A stretch of 64,000 nt of DNA from Halalkalicoccus sp. CG83 (GTDB lineage: Archaea; Halobacteriota; Halobacteria; Halobacteriales; Halalkalicoccaceae): assembly GCF_037081715.1 (NCBI RefSeq), contig NZ_JAZDDH010000001.1, forward strand, positions 2,356,001 through 2,420,000, in the 5' to 3' direction. Below the pieces are notes generated by a model. The model was not told where the DNA came from. It saw only the letters and a list, made by a program, of their open reading frames with translations, and ran no database searches. Made by a program: the position numbers and the translations under genes. Position 1 is the stretch's first letter; each line of letters starts with the position of its first letter. Of this stretch, positions 17,951-25,936 are shown in pieces.

Positions 17951-18700
17951 ATGATAGAGCGAAGCGTCCGCGGGGAGGCGGTCTGGATCCGGCTCGACCG
18001 ACCGGCGAAGATGAACGCGTTACATCTCGACGGCTGGCGCGAGCTCTACGGGGAGCTGGACCGGGCGAGCGAGGAGGCGCGCGTGGCGGTGATCACTGGC
18101 ACCGAGGAGGCGTTCTGCGCCGGCGACGACATCGAGACTCTGGACGCGATGGAGAGCGCCGACGACGTGAGCGAACTCGCGGTCGAGCTCCGGCGGGTGC
18201 TGTTCGGCATCGAGGAGTTGCCCGTTCCGGTGATCGCGGCGGTCAACGGGCTCGCCTACGGCGGCGGCTGTGAGATCGTGGCGGCGTCGGATCTCGCGGT
18301 CGCGGTCGAGGACGCGACGTTCGCGCTCCCGGAGACCCGTATCGGAGCGTATCCGCCGTACGCCGTCGAGCGGATGGCCGAACTGGTCGGGAAGAAACGG
18401 AGCATGGAGCTCGCGCTGACGGGCGAGCCGATCGACGCGGAGACGGCACTCGAGTGGGGGCTCGTCAACCGGGTCGTTCCACGGTCGGAGCTGACCGACG
18501 CCGTCTCCGCGTTCGTCGACGATGTGGTTCGGTCCCCGAAGGAGTCGATACGGCTGACCAAGCGCCACGCCCTCGCGGGAAAACCCAGCACGGGCGACGA
18601 GGACCGGATCGCCGGGGCGCTCGCGCGAGCGTCCCTCTCCGAGGAGTGTCGGGACGCCACCCAGACCTTCCTCGAAGGGGGCGGAAGCGAGGAGGAGTGA
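17951..18700 (+). CDS. Enoyl-CoA hydratase/isomerase (crotonase family)
   Basis: A 249-residue crotonase. The oxyanion-hole element AFCAGDDI (around 55-61) and the catalytic pair E108 (in GGGCEI) and E128 (in FALPETRIG) are both present, so hydratase chemistry on trans-2-enoyl-CoA is plausible. The second half AYPPYAVERM departs from the usual TIPGAGGTQRL, so the chain-length pocket may differ. It is convergent with the acyl-CoA synthetase gene downstream (72 bases between stops), and both would serve beta-oxidation-type acid catabolism. Confidence 0.88.
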   Translation: MIERSVRGEAVWIRLDRPAKMNALHLDGWRELYGELDRASEEARVAVITGTEEAFCAGDDIETLDAMESADDVSELAVELRRVLFGIEELPVPVIAAVNGLAYGGGCEIVAASDLAVAVEDATFALPETRIGAYPPYAVERMAELVGKKRSMELALTGEPIDAETALEWGLVNRVVPRSELTDAVSAFVDDVVRSPKESIRLTKRHALAGKPSTGDEDRIAGALARASLSEECRDATQTFLEGGGSEEE

Positions 18701-18772
18701 TCGACCGGGACTCGGCCGTACCGAGCCGGATCCGTCGGAGTGGCGTCGTTGGGCTCGGACCGCCTCGGCGGC

Positions 18773-20371
18773 TCATCCCATTCCGACGCGGCGTTCCTCG
18801 CCCTCCCAGTAGTCCTCCCTGAGTTGGTACTTCTGGACCTTCCCGGTGGCGGTCTCGGGGAGGTCGTCGACGAACTCGACGCTCTTCGGGACCTTGTAGC
18901 GCGCGAGTCGTTCGCCCGCGAACTCCCGGAGGTCCTCGCCGGCGAGGTCGGTGCCCGACTTCCGGACGACGATCGCGGTGACGGCCTCGCCCCACTCCTC
19001 GCTGGGCGTCGGGATCACTGCGGCCTTCGCCACGTCGGGATGGTCGTAGAGCACGTCCTCGACCTCGATTGAGGAGACGTTCTCGCCGCCGGAGATGATG
19101 ATGTCCTTCTCGCGGTCCTGGATCGAGACCATGCCGTCCTCGTCGATGGTGGCGAGGTCGCCGGTGTGGAAGTAGCCCGGTAGCTTCGCGTTGAACGCCT
19201 TCTCGGTCGCCTCGGGCTTGTTCAGGTACCGATCCATCACCTGGTTGCCCTTGACGACGATCTCACCGATGCTCGTCCCGTCCCGGGGCACGTCGACGCC
19301 GTCCTCGTCGACCACCCGTACGTCGGTACAGAGCGTCTCGCTGCCCTGGTTCACCTTGAGGTCGCGCCCGCGTTCGGCCAGCCGCCGCGGGGAGTTCGAG
19401 GTGGTGACGATCGGCGCGGTCTCGGTCAGCCCGTAGATGTGAATGATCCGCCAGCCGATCTCGTCCTCGATGGTTCGGATGGTGCTGGTCGCCGGCGCGC
19501 TGCCGGCCGTCGCCAGGCGGACGTCGCGATCGCCGGTCGTTTCGACGTCCGGGTGCTCCTCGTGGTGGGCGATGAGCCGGTTCAGAACCGTCGGTGCGCC
19601 ACACATGAACGAGACGTCGTGGTCGCGTACCCGGCGGAACGTTCCCTCCGGATCGAACGTGCGCTGACAGACGTGCGTCCCGCCGGTTCCGGTGATGGCG
19701 TAGGTGTGGCCCCAGCCGTTACAGTGGAACATCGGCAGCGTCCAGAGATACGTGTCGTCGTCGCGGATCTCCATGTGCTGGTTCAACACGAGGGCGTGCC
19801 AGTGCTCGGTTCGGTGGGTGCGGACGACGCCCTTCGGGTCGCCGGTCGTCCCCGACGTGTAGTTGATCGAGGCGTCGTCGTCCTCGCTGATTTCGGGTCG
19901 TTCGGGCGGAGCGCTCGACTGGTCGGCGATCCACTCCTCGTAGTCGGTCCAATCGCCCTCGATCTCGTCAGCCTGGTAGCCGACGAAGCGCTCCGTGGGG
20001 ACCGCGTCCCGAATCGCCTCGACGTTCTCCGCGTACTCGTAGTCGGCGATGACGATCCCCGCCTCACAGTCGCCGAGGATGTACTCGAAGTCCTCGGGAA
20101 CGAGGAGGTAGTTCATCGGAACGAACGTCGCGCCGATCTGGTTCGCGCCGTAGAGCGTCTCGAGGAAGTAGTGGGTGTTCGGCGAGAGCAGCGCGACCCG
20201 ATCTCCCTTCCCGATCCCTGAGTCGAGGAGCGCGTTCGACACCCGATTGACGCGCTCCGCGAACTCGGCGTAGCTGTACTCGGTCCCGTCGTGTGTGATC
20301 ACCCCGGTCACGTCGTCGTAGACGTCAACCGCACGATCGAGAAAGTCGAGGGTCGTCATGTCTACGTTCAT
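18773..20371 (-). CDS. Acyl-CoA synthetase (AMP-forming)
   Basis: A 532-residue member of the ANL superfamily that activates a carboxylic acid to acyl-AMP and then acyl-CoA. Motifs: YTSGTTGDPKG (A3 phosphate loop), IYGLTETAP (A5), YFHTGDLA (A7), KDIIISGGENVSSIEVE (A8) and C-terminal ATGKVQKYQLRE with the catalytic Lys (A10). It is a close paralogue of the gene at 28398-30008 (same start context TTxDFLDRA). Start set at ATG 20371, about 40 bases after a TATA-like gttatac element on this strand; ATG 20359 is an alternative. Substrate is probably a medium-chain or branched fatty acid, by family. Confidence 0.9.
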   Translation of the reverse strand: MNVDMTTLDFLDRAVDVYDDVTGVITHDGTEYSYAEFAERVNRVSNALLDSGIGKGDRVALLSPNTHYFLETLYGANQIGATFVPMNYLLVPEDFEYILGDCEAGIVIADYEYAENVEAIRDAVPTERFVGYQADEIEGDWTDYEEWIADQSSAPPERPEISEDDDASINYTSGTTGDPKGVVRTHRTEHWHALVLNQHMEIRDDDTYLWTLPMFHCNGWGHTYAITGTGGTHVCQRTFDPEGTFRRVRDHDVSFMCGAPTVLNRLIAHHEEHPDVETTGDRDVRLATAGSAPATSTIRTIEDEIGWRIIHIYGLTETAPIVTTSNSPRRLAERGRDLKVNQGSETLCTDVRVVDEDGVDVPRDGTSIGEIVVKGNQVMDRYLNKPEATEKAFNAKLPGYFHTGDLATIDEDGMVSIQDREKDIIISGGENVSSIEVEDVLYDHPDVAKAAVIPTPSEEWGEAVTAIVVRKSGTDLAGEDLREFAGERLARYKVPKSVEFVDDLPETATGKVQKYQLREDYWEGEERRVGMG

Positions 20372-20437
20372 CGTTGATCGCCTGGTATACCGTGACATGT
20401 GAAACCGTATCGTATAACGTTTTCGTCGGCGAAGCGG

Positions 20438-20560
20438 GTCCTCAGCGCCGGTCGCGTTCCCGCGGGAGCTAGGTCGGATCGCCAGGACGACCTGGCGAAG
20501 ACGAAAGCGACTGAAGTCACGGTACGTAACGCCGAACAGGCGATGCAGCTTCACGGCGGG
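20438..20560 (+). pseudogene. Decayed C-terminal fragment of an acyl-CoA dehydrogenase
   Basis: In one plus frame this stretch reads AGRVPAGARSD, then LAKTKATEVTVRNAEQAMQ and LHGG. That matches the order and spacing of the C-terminal helix region of acyl-CoA dehydrogenases (compare AKLYASEISREVANEAIQ followed by IHGG in the intact gene at 52840-53982). The homology stops before the expected GYGY and catalytic-Glu segment, and no start codon with the rest of the enzyme lies upstream, where the divergent synthetase begins. It is therefore a relic of about 40 codons. Identification rests on reading the motif, not on a search. Confidence 0.55.
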
Positions 20561-20667
20561 CGATCGATTTTCTCAACGATCGTAGGATCGCTCGAGACCT
20601 CTAATCGAACCACCGGTTCGGCGTTTCAACGTCGGCGATACGGATCCGTCGGTGTTCTCTCATCCGA

Positions 20668-20690
20668 CTCATAAATGAGGTGTTTTATCA
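20668..20690 (+). promoter_or_regulatory. TATA-like box with adjoining palindrome
   Basis: A perfect 5-bp palindrome with a two-base centre (ctcat-aa-atgag, 20668-20679) sits directly before tgttttatca (20681-20690), which is about 25 bases upstream of ATG 20713. The palindrome occupies the BRE region and could be a repressor or activator site. Confidence 0.4.
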
Positions 20691-20712
20691 TGGGACGGAG
20701 TGTGCAGATCGT

Positions 20713-21696
20713 ATGCAGCCAGGTGTAGTCATTCCGCGGAACTTGGAGCGGGATCCGACCGAACTCGCCATTAACGCCGAGAGGTGGGGATACGACTCGG
20801 TTTGGATGGGGGAGTTGTGGGGGACCAGTTCGGTAGTCAAGCTCACGGAGATCGCATGCCGAACGGAGGAGATCGCAATCGGCACTGCGATCCTGAACAT
20901 CTACTCCCGGTCGCCGGCAGTACTCGCGATGACTGCTGCGACCCTCGACCGAGTCTCAGACGGACGGGCTTACCTCGGGGTTGGCCCGAGTACGCCGACA
21001 GCGATCGAGAACATTCACGGCATGGAGTTCGATCGCCCCGCGCGTCGGGCCCACGAAACGATCGACCTGATCCAACGACTCGCTACGACCGAGAATGATC
21101 GAATCGACTATGACGGCGAACTGGTCAGCGTTACTGGCGTACCCACGTTAGGACGGGACATCCCCATCTATTTCGCTGCTCTCGGGCCGGCGAATCGCCG
21201 GATCGTCGGTAGACTATGTGACGGCTGGATTCCTCATAACATCCCCCTCTTCAAGCTGAACGACGCCTTTGAGACCATCGCGGAAACGGCTCGAGAGGCC
21301 GGACGCGATCCGGATTCCATAACGATCGCGCCATACGTCCCTGCAGCCGTAAGCGACGACGACGAGAGAGCCCGGAAAGCACTCCGGGGTCATATCGCGT
21401 ACTACACGTCGAGTTCCGAAGGGTACAGACGAGCGGTGGAACCCTATTATCCGAACGAGACTACCGAGATAGCCGAACGATGGCGAGCGGGTGATCGAGG
21501 TGAAGCCGTGGACCTCGTGACCGACGATATGGTTCGTGATCTCGGTATCGCGGGTACACCGGAGAGCGCACGGAATCAGTTCCGCGAACTCCTCGAGGAA
21601 TCGATCATCGACCGCCCCCTGATCACCATCCCAGAACAAGCAGCGGACGACCTCGCCGAACGGACGGTTAAGGAACTCTCTCCGGTTGAAAAATGA
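20713..21696 (+). CDS. LLM-class flavin/F420-dependent oxidoreductase (Mer-like)
   Basis: A 327-residue protein of the bacterial luciferase-like fold, close to the 5,10-methylenetetrahydromethanopterin reductase branch. Features are the N-terminal strand GVVIPRN, RWGYDSVWMGELWG, GTAILNIYSRSPAVLAMTAATLD, GRAYLGVGPS and the C-terminal GTPESARNQFRELLE. These enzymes use F420 or FMN to reduce or oxygenate diverse substrates. ATG 20713 was chosen for the TATA-like box 25 bases upstream; an in-frame codon at 20680 would precede it. Codon use is less GC-rich than in flanking housekeeping genes. A role in the neighbouring acid or organohalide cassette is inferred from position only. Confidence 0.8.
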   Translation: MQPGVVIPRNLERDPTELAINAERWGYDSVWMGELWGTSSVVKLTEIACRTEEIAIGTAILNIYSRSPAVLAMTAATLDRVSDGRAYLGVGPSTPTAIENIHGMEFDRPARRAHETIDLIQRLATTENDRIDYDGELVSVTGVPTLGRDIPIYFAALGPANRRIVGRLCDGWIPHNIPLFKLNDAFETIAETAREAGRDPDSITIAPYVPAAVSDDDERARKALRGHIAYYTSSSEGYRRAVEPYYPNETTEIAERWRAGDRGEAVDLVTDDMVRDLGIAGTPESARNQFRELLEESIIDRPLITIPEQAADDLAERTVKELSPVEK

Positions 21697-21801
21697 CGTC
21701 CCTTCCGTCGTTCGAATACGGCCTGCCTCACCGAACCCTCCATCGCTGATCCCTATCGTCTCAATCGGGCTGTAGACGCCCGTTCTCTACACGAACACAA
21801 C

Positions 21802-21810
21802 GATTTAATA
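21802..21810 (+). promoter_or_regulatory. TATA-like box of the symporter operon
   Basis: gatttaata lies about 25 bases before ATG 21833, giving an essentially leaderless message for the three-gene transport unit. Confidence 0.5.
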
Positions 21811-21832
21811 GCTGTAATATGACGAGATAGGT

Positions 21833-22117
21833 ATGCAGACACATACCAAGGAGGCAGGCGCGACGATAGGCGCTTTCGTGGCGTTGACGAGCGTGATACA
21901 CGGCGGGATCTGGTTCACCGTATTTGGAACGCCGGACTTCACGGTGTTGGGCTTCCCGTTTCACTACTTCTGGCTGGTCGCGGGTGGTCCGGCCGCGATG
22001 TTCGTTCTATACGCGGTGTACTATCGATATATCACGACGGCGATTATAGACGAGAAAGAACGGTTGAGAGCTGACGTTAGCGAGACGAGTACCGAGCCGA
22101 GTGATATCGATGGTTAA
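21833..22117 (+). CDS. Small two-helix membrane protein, DUF3311-like
   Basis: A 94-residue protein with two hydrophobic segments (about 10-32 and 40-65) and a charged C-terminal tail. The core VLGFPFHYFWLVAGGPAAMFVLYAVYYRY resembles the LGxPFxYFWxL pattern of DUF3311 proteins, which are usually encoded just upstream of sodium:solute symporters. Its gene overlaps the symporter start by eight bases, so a role as a small accessory subunit is likely but unproven. Confidence 0.65.
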   Translation: MQTHTKEAGATIGAFVALTSVIHGGIWFTVFGTPDFTVLGFPFHYFWLVAGGPAAMFVLYAVYYRYITTAIIDEKERLRADVSETSTEPSDIDG

Positions 22118-23774
22118 GCCGCTTCAGCAGGCCGGGGAATACCCATTTCAGGAGACGTTTGCTGAACTCGCGATCCCTCTCGCGATTCTCCTCACGACCT
22201 TCGTCGTCTATTACGGGATCAGCTACTTCATGAAAAACCGGATCCAGGGGACTGACGATTACATGGTGGCTGGACGGACCATCGGTCCGTTCGTCAACGG
22301 ATCTGCGATCTCCGCAACGTGGGAAAGTCTGGCGACGTTTATGGGTGTCGTCGCATTGATGTTAACGGTCCAGATCCCGTTTCTGGCGGTCTGGACTAAC
22401 TTCTTGTTGTCGATCCCGCTGATCGTCATTCTCTACGGGCAGACGCTCCGCCGGTTGGGCTCCTATACGCCAGCGACCTTCTGTAAGGATCGGTACGGCA
22501 ACACGATGTCGATCGTAATGGCTCTGCTCATCGTGTTCGTCATGCTAATGTACGCGTTGGGACAGTTCATCGGTCTCGCGCAGATCACGGAGATCCTGTT
22601 CGGCTGGGATTACACCCTCTCGCTATTCGTCATCGCGGCGCTGGTGACGGGATACGTGGTGATCGCCGGCATGTGGGGTGTCTCGTACAACTCCGCCCTA
22701 CAGTTTTGGATCATGTTGACCGCGGCGTTCATTCCGATGATGTTCGTCCTCAATCAGCTCGGTTCGAGTGGCTGGTTCTTTCCGCCGCTTGGCTACGGCG
22801 ACCTCGTACCGGAGATGCAGCGAGCCAATCCCGAATTCTTCGACATGGCGTTCGACACCCGCTGGTACTTCGCGATGTTCCTCGCAATGGCACTCGGCCC
22901 CATCGGCATGCCCCATCTGGCCCAGCGTATCTTCACCAGTCGTGACGTCGAAGCCGGTCGTAGGACCGTCTTCTGGTTCATCACGGTCACCGCGCTGATG
23001 TTCGCGACGATGTACTCCGTTGCGTTCGCCGGCGTTTTCTGGCTCGGAAACGAGGGGTACGAGATCGCGGACGCCGACCTGGACAAGATGATCTTCTATC
23101 TCAACTTCGCTTTCAACGGCGATTCGATCACTGGCTACGTCGTCGCCGGTGCGATCGCTGGCGGTCTCTCAACCGTGAGCGGACACATGCTCGCGATCAG
23201 CGCCGCCGTCGCGAACGACGTTATCGAGGCCCTCGAACTCGAAGTCTCCGAGGACCGTAAGACCCAGTTCGGATACGCGTCAGTCCTCGGTGCCGGTCTC
23301 CTCATCGCGCTGATCGCACTCGACCCACCAGCGTTCCTCGTCGTTAGTATCCTGTGGGCGTTCGCGATCAGTGCAGCCGCGATCACGCCGGTCATCGTGT
23401 TCGGTGTCTGGTCGGCTCGTGTGAACCGGTACGGTGCGATCGCGTCCAGTTTCGTCGGGTTCGTCACCGTTCTCGTACTCTCACCGCATGCGTTCAGCGG
23501 TATCGGAGCCGGCGGTGAAGGACTGACGGCTCTGCTCGGTATCGACGCGATCATGATCGCATTCCCGCTCTCGATCATCACGTTCGTAGTCGTTTCGCTC
23601 ATCGCTGAGCGGATCGACGCTCTAAACGTCGATCCGGAGTCCAACCGGGCGCTCATCAACGAAATGCATGGCTACCCGGACGATGACATCGATCGCTTTA
23701 CCAGCGCCGCTCCGCTTATCGTCCTCGTAGTGCTCATGTTGCCGATCCTCTGGTGGGGAATCCAGCCCTGGTGA
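22110..23774 (+). CDS. Sodium:solute symporter (SSS family)
   Basis: A 554-residue transporter with about 13 membrane segments. It carries SSS features: DDYMVAGRTIGPFVNGSAISATWESLATFMG near the N-terminus, the ALGPIGMPHLAQRIFTSRD region, and GGLSTVSGHMLAISAAVANDV containing the Ser/Thr residues that bind sodium. This family imports acetate, propionate, pyruvate, proline, pantothenate and similar solutes. ATG 22110 is used; GTG 22101 is possible. It lies between two tiny membrane-protein genes with overlapping ends. Next to two dehalogenase homologues, a haloacid or short-chain carboxylate substrate is a reasonable inference. Confidence 0.85.
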   Translation: MVKPLQQAGEYPFQETFAELAIPLAILLTTFVVYYGISYFMKNRIQGTDDYMVAGRTIGPFVNGSAISATWESLATFMGVVALMLTVQIPFLAVWTNFLLSIPLIVILYGQTLRRLGSYTPATFCKDRYGNTMSIVMALLIVFVMLMYALGQFIGLAQITEILFGWDYTLSLFVIAALVTGYVVIAGMWGVSYNSALQFWIMLTAAFIPMMFVLNQLGSSGWFFPPLGYGDLVPEMQRANPEFFDMAFDTRWYFAMFLAMALGPIGMPHLAQRIFTSRDVEAGRRTVFWFITVTALMFATMYSVAFAGVFWLGNEGYEIADADLDKMIFYLNFAFNGDSITGYVVAGAIAGGLSTVSGHMLAISAAVANDVIEALELEVSEDRKTQFGYASVLGAGLLIALIALDPPAFLVVSILWAFAISAAAITPVIVFGVWSARVNRYGAIASSFVGFVTVLVLSPHAFSGIGAGGEGLTALLGIDAIMIAFPLSIITFVVVSLIAERIDALNVDPESNRALINEMHGYPDDDIDRFTSAAPLIVLVVLMLPILWWGIQPW

Positions 23775-23953
23775 GCGATAACGACCATCATACGCGGCTG
23801 TTCGGAACCCGGGTTGGAACGGGCGTATGGCTGGTGATCGGCATCAGTACGGGCGTTCTCGCAGTCCACTGGGGCGATCGGATTACGGCTCTCATCGGAA
23901 TCGGGTGGGTGATGCTTGCCGTCTTCAGCTACCTCGAGTATCGGAAGGCGTGA
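23771..23953 (+). CDS. Small two-helix membrane protein
   Basis: A 60-residue protein starting at a GTG that overlaps the symporter stop (GTGA). It has a polar N-terminus followed by two hydrophobic stretches (about 14-31 and 35-53). I do not recognise the family. Translational coupling suggests it works with the symporter. Confidence 0.6.
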   Translation: MSDNDHHTRLFGTRVGTGVWLVIGISTGVLAVHWGDRITALIGIGWVMLAVFSYLEYRKA

Positions 23954-24089
23954 GGGGGACCGTGGGTCCTCGGTTGACCGGCAGTTTACGGTGACTAACC
24001 GGGCGCTACCGGTGACACCCGTTTTCGAGACGTGGAGGTCTCCGGAGGCGGCGCGGTGTGGTCGTTCGGATTCCAGGACAAACGACGAG

Positions 24090-24773
24090 CTACACACCTA
24101 GTTCGTCGGCGACGTCATGGAACGTCTCGACGGTGGAGTCCGGATCGGAAGCGAACGGGTCCCACGAACCACCCTTGCGGTTGAGCCAGACGCCTTGCAT
24201 GCCCGCGTGCATCGCTCCCTGGACGTCGAACGAAGGCCCAGCGACATGTGTGATGTTCCGGATGGGCGTCCCAGTTCGGCCGGCAGCGTGTCGATAAATC
24301 TCGACGTGCGGCTTGAACGTCTCGATCTCGTGTGCGCTGATCGTATCGGCGATCAGGTCGTCGAGATCGGCATGAGTGACCATCGAGGTGAGCATCTCGG
24401 GGTTTCCGTTCGAGAGGACGTAAACGTCGTACCCGCCCTCGATCAGCCGCTCGATTCCTGATCGAACGTCCTCGAAGGGGTCCAATTCGTGATAAACCGA
24501 AAGGATTTCGTCCCGCTGATCCGCACTCACCTCGACGGCGTGAGTTTCGAGGGCGTACTGGAGGGCATCACGGTTCATCTCGTAGAACGATTGGTAGGCG
24601 TCGACGTAGTTGCTGACCATGGTGTAGAACAACGAACGGGTGCGCCACAGATCGGAAACGGGCCGTGGGTCATCGATCGTATCGGCGAGTGCTCGTTCAG
24701 CGGCGCTCGGGTCGACCAGCGTCCCATACGAATCGACCGTTATCGTCTCGCACCGCGTGGTATCCAATGACAT
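24090..24773 (-). CDS. Haloacid dehalogenase type II-like HAD hydrolase
   Basis: A 227-residue HAD protein whose length and motifs match the L-2-haloacid dehalogenase (type II) group. Present are nucleophile D14 in DSYGT, T18, R44 in WRTRSLFY, S121 in LSNGNPEML, K154 in FKPH, Y160 and D183 in PSFDVQGA. Two residues of the classical active site differ: the Ser and Asn of the SSNAWD loop are A178 and P180 here. Dehalogenation of 2-haloalkanoates by an ester intermediate on D14 is therefore possible but not assured; a phosphatase or other HAD activity is the alternative. A TATA-like box (24796-24805) lies 23 or more bases upstream on this strand. Confidence 0.75.
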   Translation of the reverse strand: MSLDTTRCETITVDSYGTLVDPSAAERALADTIDDPRPVSDLWRTRSLFYTMVSNYVDAYQSFYEMNRDALQYALETHAVEVSADQRDEILSVYHELDPFEDVRSGIERLIEGGYDVYVLSNGNPEMLTSMVTHADLDDLIADTISAHEIETFKPHVEIYRHAAGRTGTPIRNITHVAGPSFDVQGAMHAGMQGVWLNRKGGSWDPFASDPDSTVETFHDVADELGV

Positions 24774-24795
24774 GGTATGGAATCCACGGCTCCCA

Positions 24796-24832
24796 CTATA
24801 AAACTACGGAAGGGGCTCTCTCCATAGAGAGC
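24796..24832 (-). promoter_or_regulatory. Promoter and hairpin upstream of the HAD gene
   Basis: On the minus strand agttttatag (24796-24805) is a TATA-like box for the gene starting at 24773. Just upstream lies a perfect 7-bp inverted repeat, gctctct-ccat-agagagc (24815-24832). It could be an operator for the HAD gene or mark the 3' end of the preceding DehI-like gene, whose stop is at 24856. Confidence 0.4.
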
Positions 24833-24855
24833 GGACGGAAAACCGGCGTCGCCGA

Positions 24856-25740
24856 TCAGAGCACCGATCGTTCGCCCGTCGCATCGACGGCGGCTGCCGA
24901 TAGCACCAACACCGGGATGACCGTCTCGATCGGTCCGGAGTTGAACGACCGGAACAGTCCCCGTAAGTCGTCGACCGTCCGCTCGTCGAAACCTCGGTCG
25001 TTCAGTACGGCCGGTGTGAGCTGTGGGGTGTACTGGAGTGAATCGACGTAGTCGTCGGTCAGTGTCGCGACATCATCGCAGGCGTTCGTGAACGTATCAG
25101 TGGTCAACGCCGGCTCGAGATCGGTCCAAAGCGGCGTGAGGAACTCCGGCCATTGAGCTAGACAGCGATAGATGCTCGGAAGACCAGTGTCGATCCCGTG
25201 AAAGGACTGGATCGATTCCACGACCGTCCGCAGCTCGTCAGGAACGTCGTCAAACGCGATCATGGTGGGGGGCCGGCCACGATCTCGATCGAGCCAGTCG
25301 GGTAGCGGTGCAGTCGCAGCGTAGCTCGGATCCGGATCGTTACCGATCGGACGGCCGTGAAGCCCCCGGTCGATGACTTCGAACAGTGCTGCGAGTCGCG
25401 GTGCGACGACGTCGAAGGTTGCGATTTGGCCCCGAAGTTCCCCATACTCGGCCGGCGGCAGATCAACGTCTTCACGGCGATACACTGGTAGCTCGTGGGC
25501 TTCCGACATCGTTGAGAGGACAGTATCGCGATACCGAACTGAAAACCGACCGAATGCCCGAGTCTGGAACAACGGCTTTACTTGAGCCCACGCGTGACGG
25601 AGGAACTCCGGATGGTTAGCCATCGATGTCCGGAAGATCCAGTTGACGATCGGAGCTCGAAACGTGGCTTTGACATCGTCGTACAACCCACGCTTCCAGC
25701 CCGTCGCTTCCTGTTCGTAGAGTTGCTTCTCGGTATCCAT
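24856..25740 (-). CDS. DehI-type (group I) 2-haloacid dehalogenase homologue
   Basis: A 294-residue, all-helical protein matching the length of the group I D,L-2-haloacid dehalogenase DehI, which hydrolyses both enantiomers of 2-haloacids by direct water attack. The sequence shows the internal duplication of the family: HPEFLRHAWAQVKPLFQTRAF (about 43-63) recurs as WPEFLTPLWTDLEPALTTDTF (about 197-217). D184 in FHGIDTGLPS falls near the position of the catalytic Asp189 of the Pseudomonas enzyme. It is encoded on the same strand as the HAD-type homologue with 82 bases between them. Activity not proven; haloarchaea carry several uncharacterised DehI-family proteins. Confidence 0.78.
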   Translation of the reverse strand: MDTEKQLYEQEATGWKRGLYDDVKATFRAPIVNWIFRTSMANHPEFLRHAWAQVKPLFQTRAFGRFSVRYRDTVLSTMSEAHELPVYRREDVDLPPAEYGELRGQIATFDVVAPRLAALFEVIDRGLHGRPIGNDPDPSYAATAPLPDWLDRDRGRPPTMIAFDDVPDELRTVVESIQSFHGIDTGLPSIYRCLAQWPEFLTPLWTDLEPALTTDTFTNACDDVATLTDDYVDSLQYTPQLTPAVLNDRGFDERTVDDLRGLFRSFNSGPIETVIPVLVLSAAAVDATGERSVL

Positions 25741-25789
25741 ACGCTATGAAAAATCGCCATCGAACTAACTGTTCCCATCGTCTCAACCG

Positions 25790-25804
25790 GAGGGAGCCTC
25801 CCTC
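25790..25804. repeat. Small palindrome upstream of the DehI-like gene
   Basis: gagggag-c-ctccctc is a perfect 7-bp inverted repeat about 50 bases upstream of the DehI-like start and 130 bases before the divergent GNAT gene. It may be an operator in this 196-base divergent gap; nothing else was seen there. Confidence 0.3.
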
Positions 25805-25936
25805 TTCCTCGACGTTCCGTCCGTCGTCGGTCTCGCCGCAGCTCACCCGCAAAATCGAGCGAACCGGGCGTTCTCGCGTTCCCCTCCCCCCACATTCACC
25901 GAAAGAACTAATCGCCGTATCGTGCTATGCTCATAC

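Larger units (their letters stand above)
20372..20712. other. 341-base intergenic gap at the left edge of the accessory segment
   Basis: The gap between the divergent acyl-CoA synthetase and oxidoreductase genes holds both promoters and the remains of an acyl-CoA dehydrogenase (20438-20560). Base composition drops toward A/T from about 20,640 rightward, marking the border of the accessory segment. Confidence 0.6.

Noticed and set aside
20372-20554. A longer N-terminus (to 20554) for the minus-strand acyl-CoA synthetase
   Set aside because: The extra 61 residues are Arg-rich without similarity to the paralogue, and the promoter lies inside this stretch.
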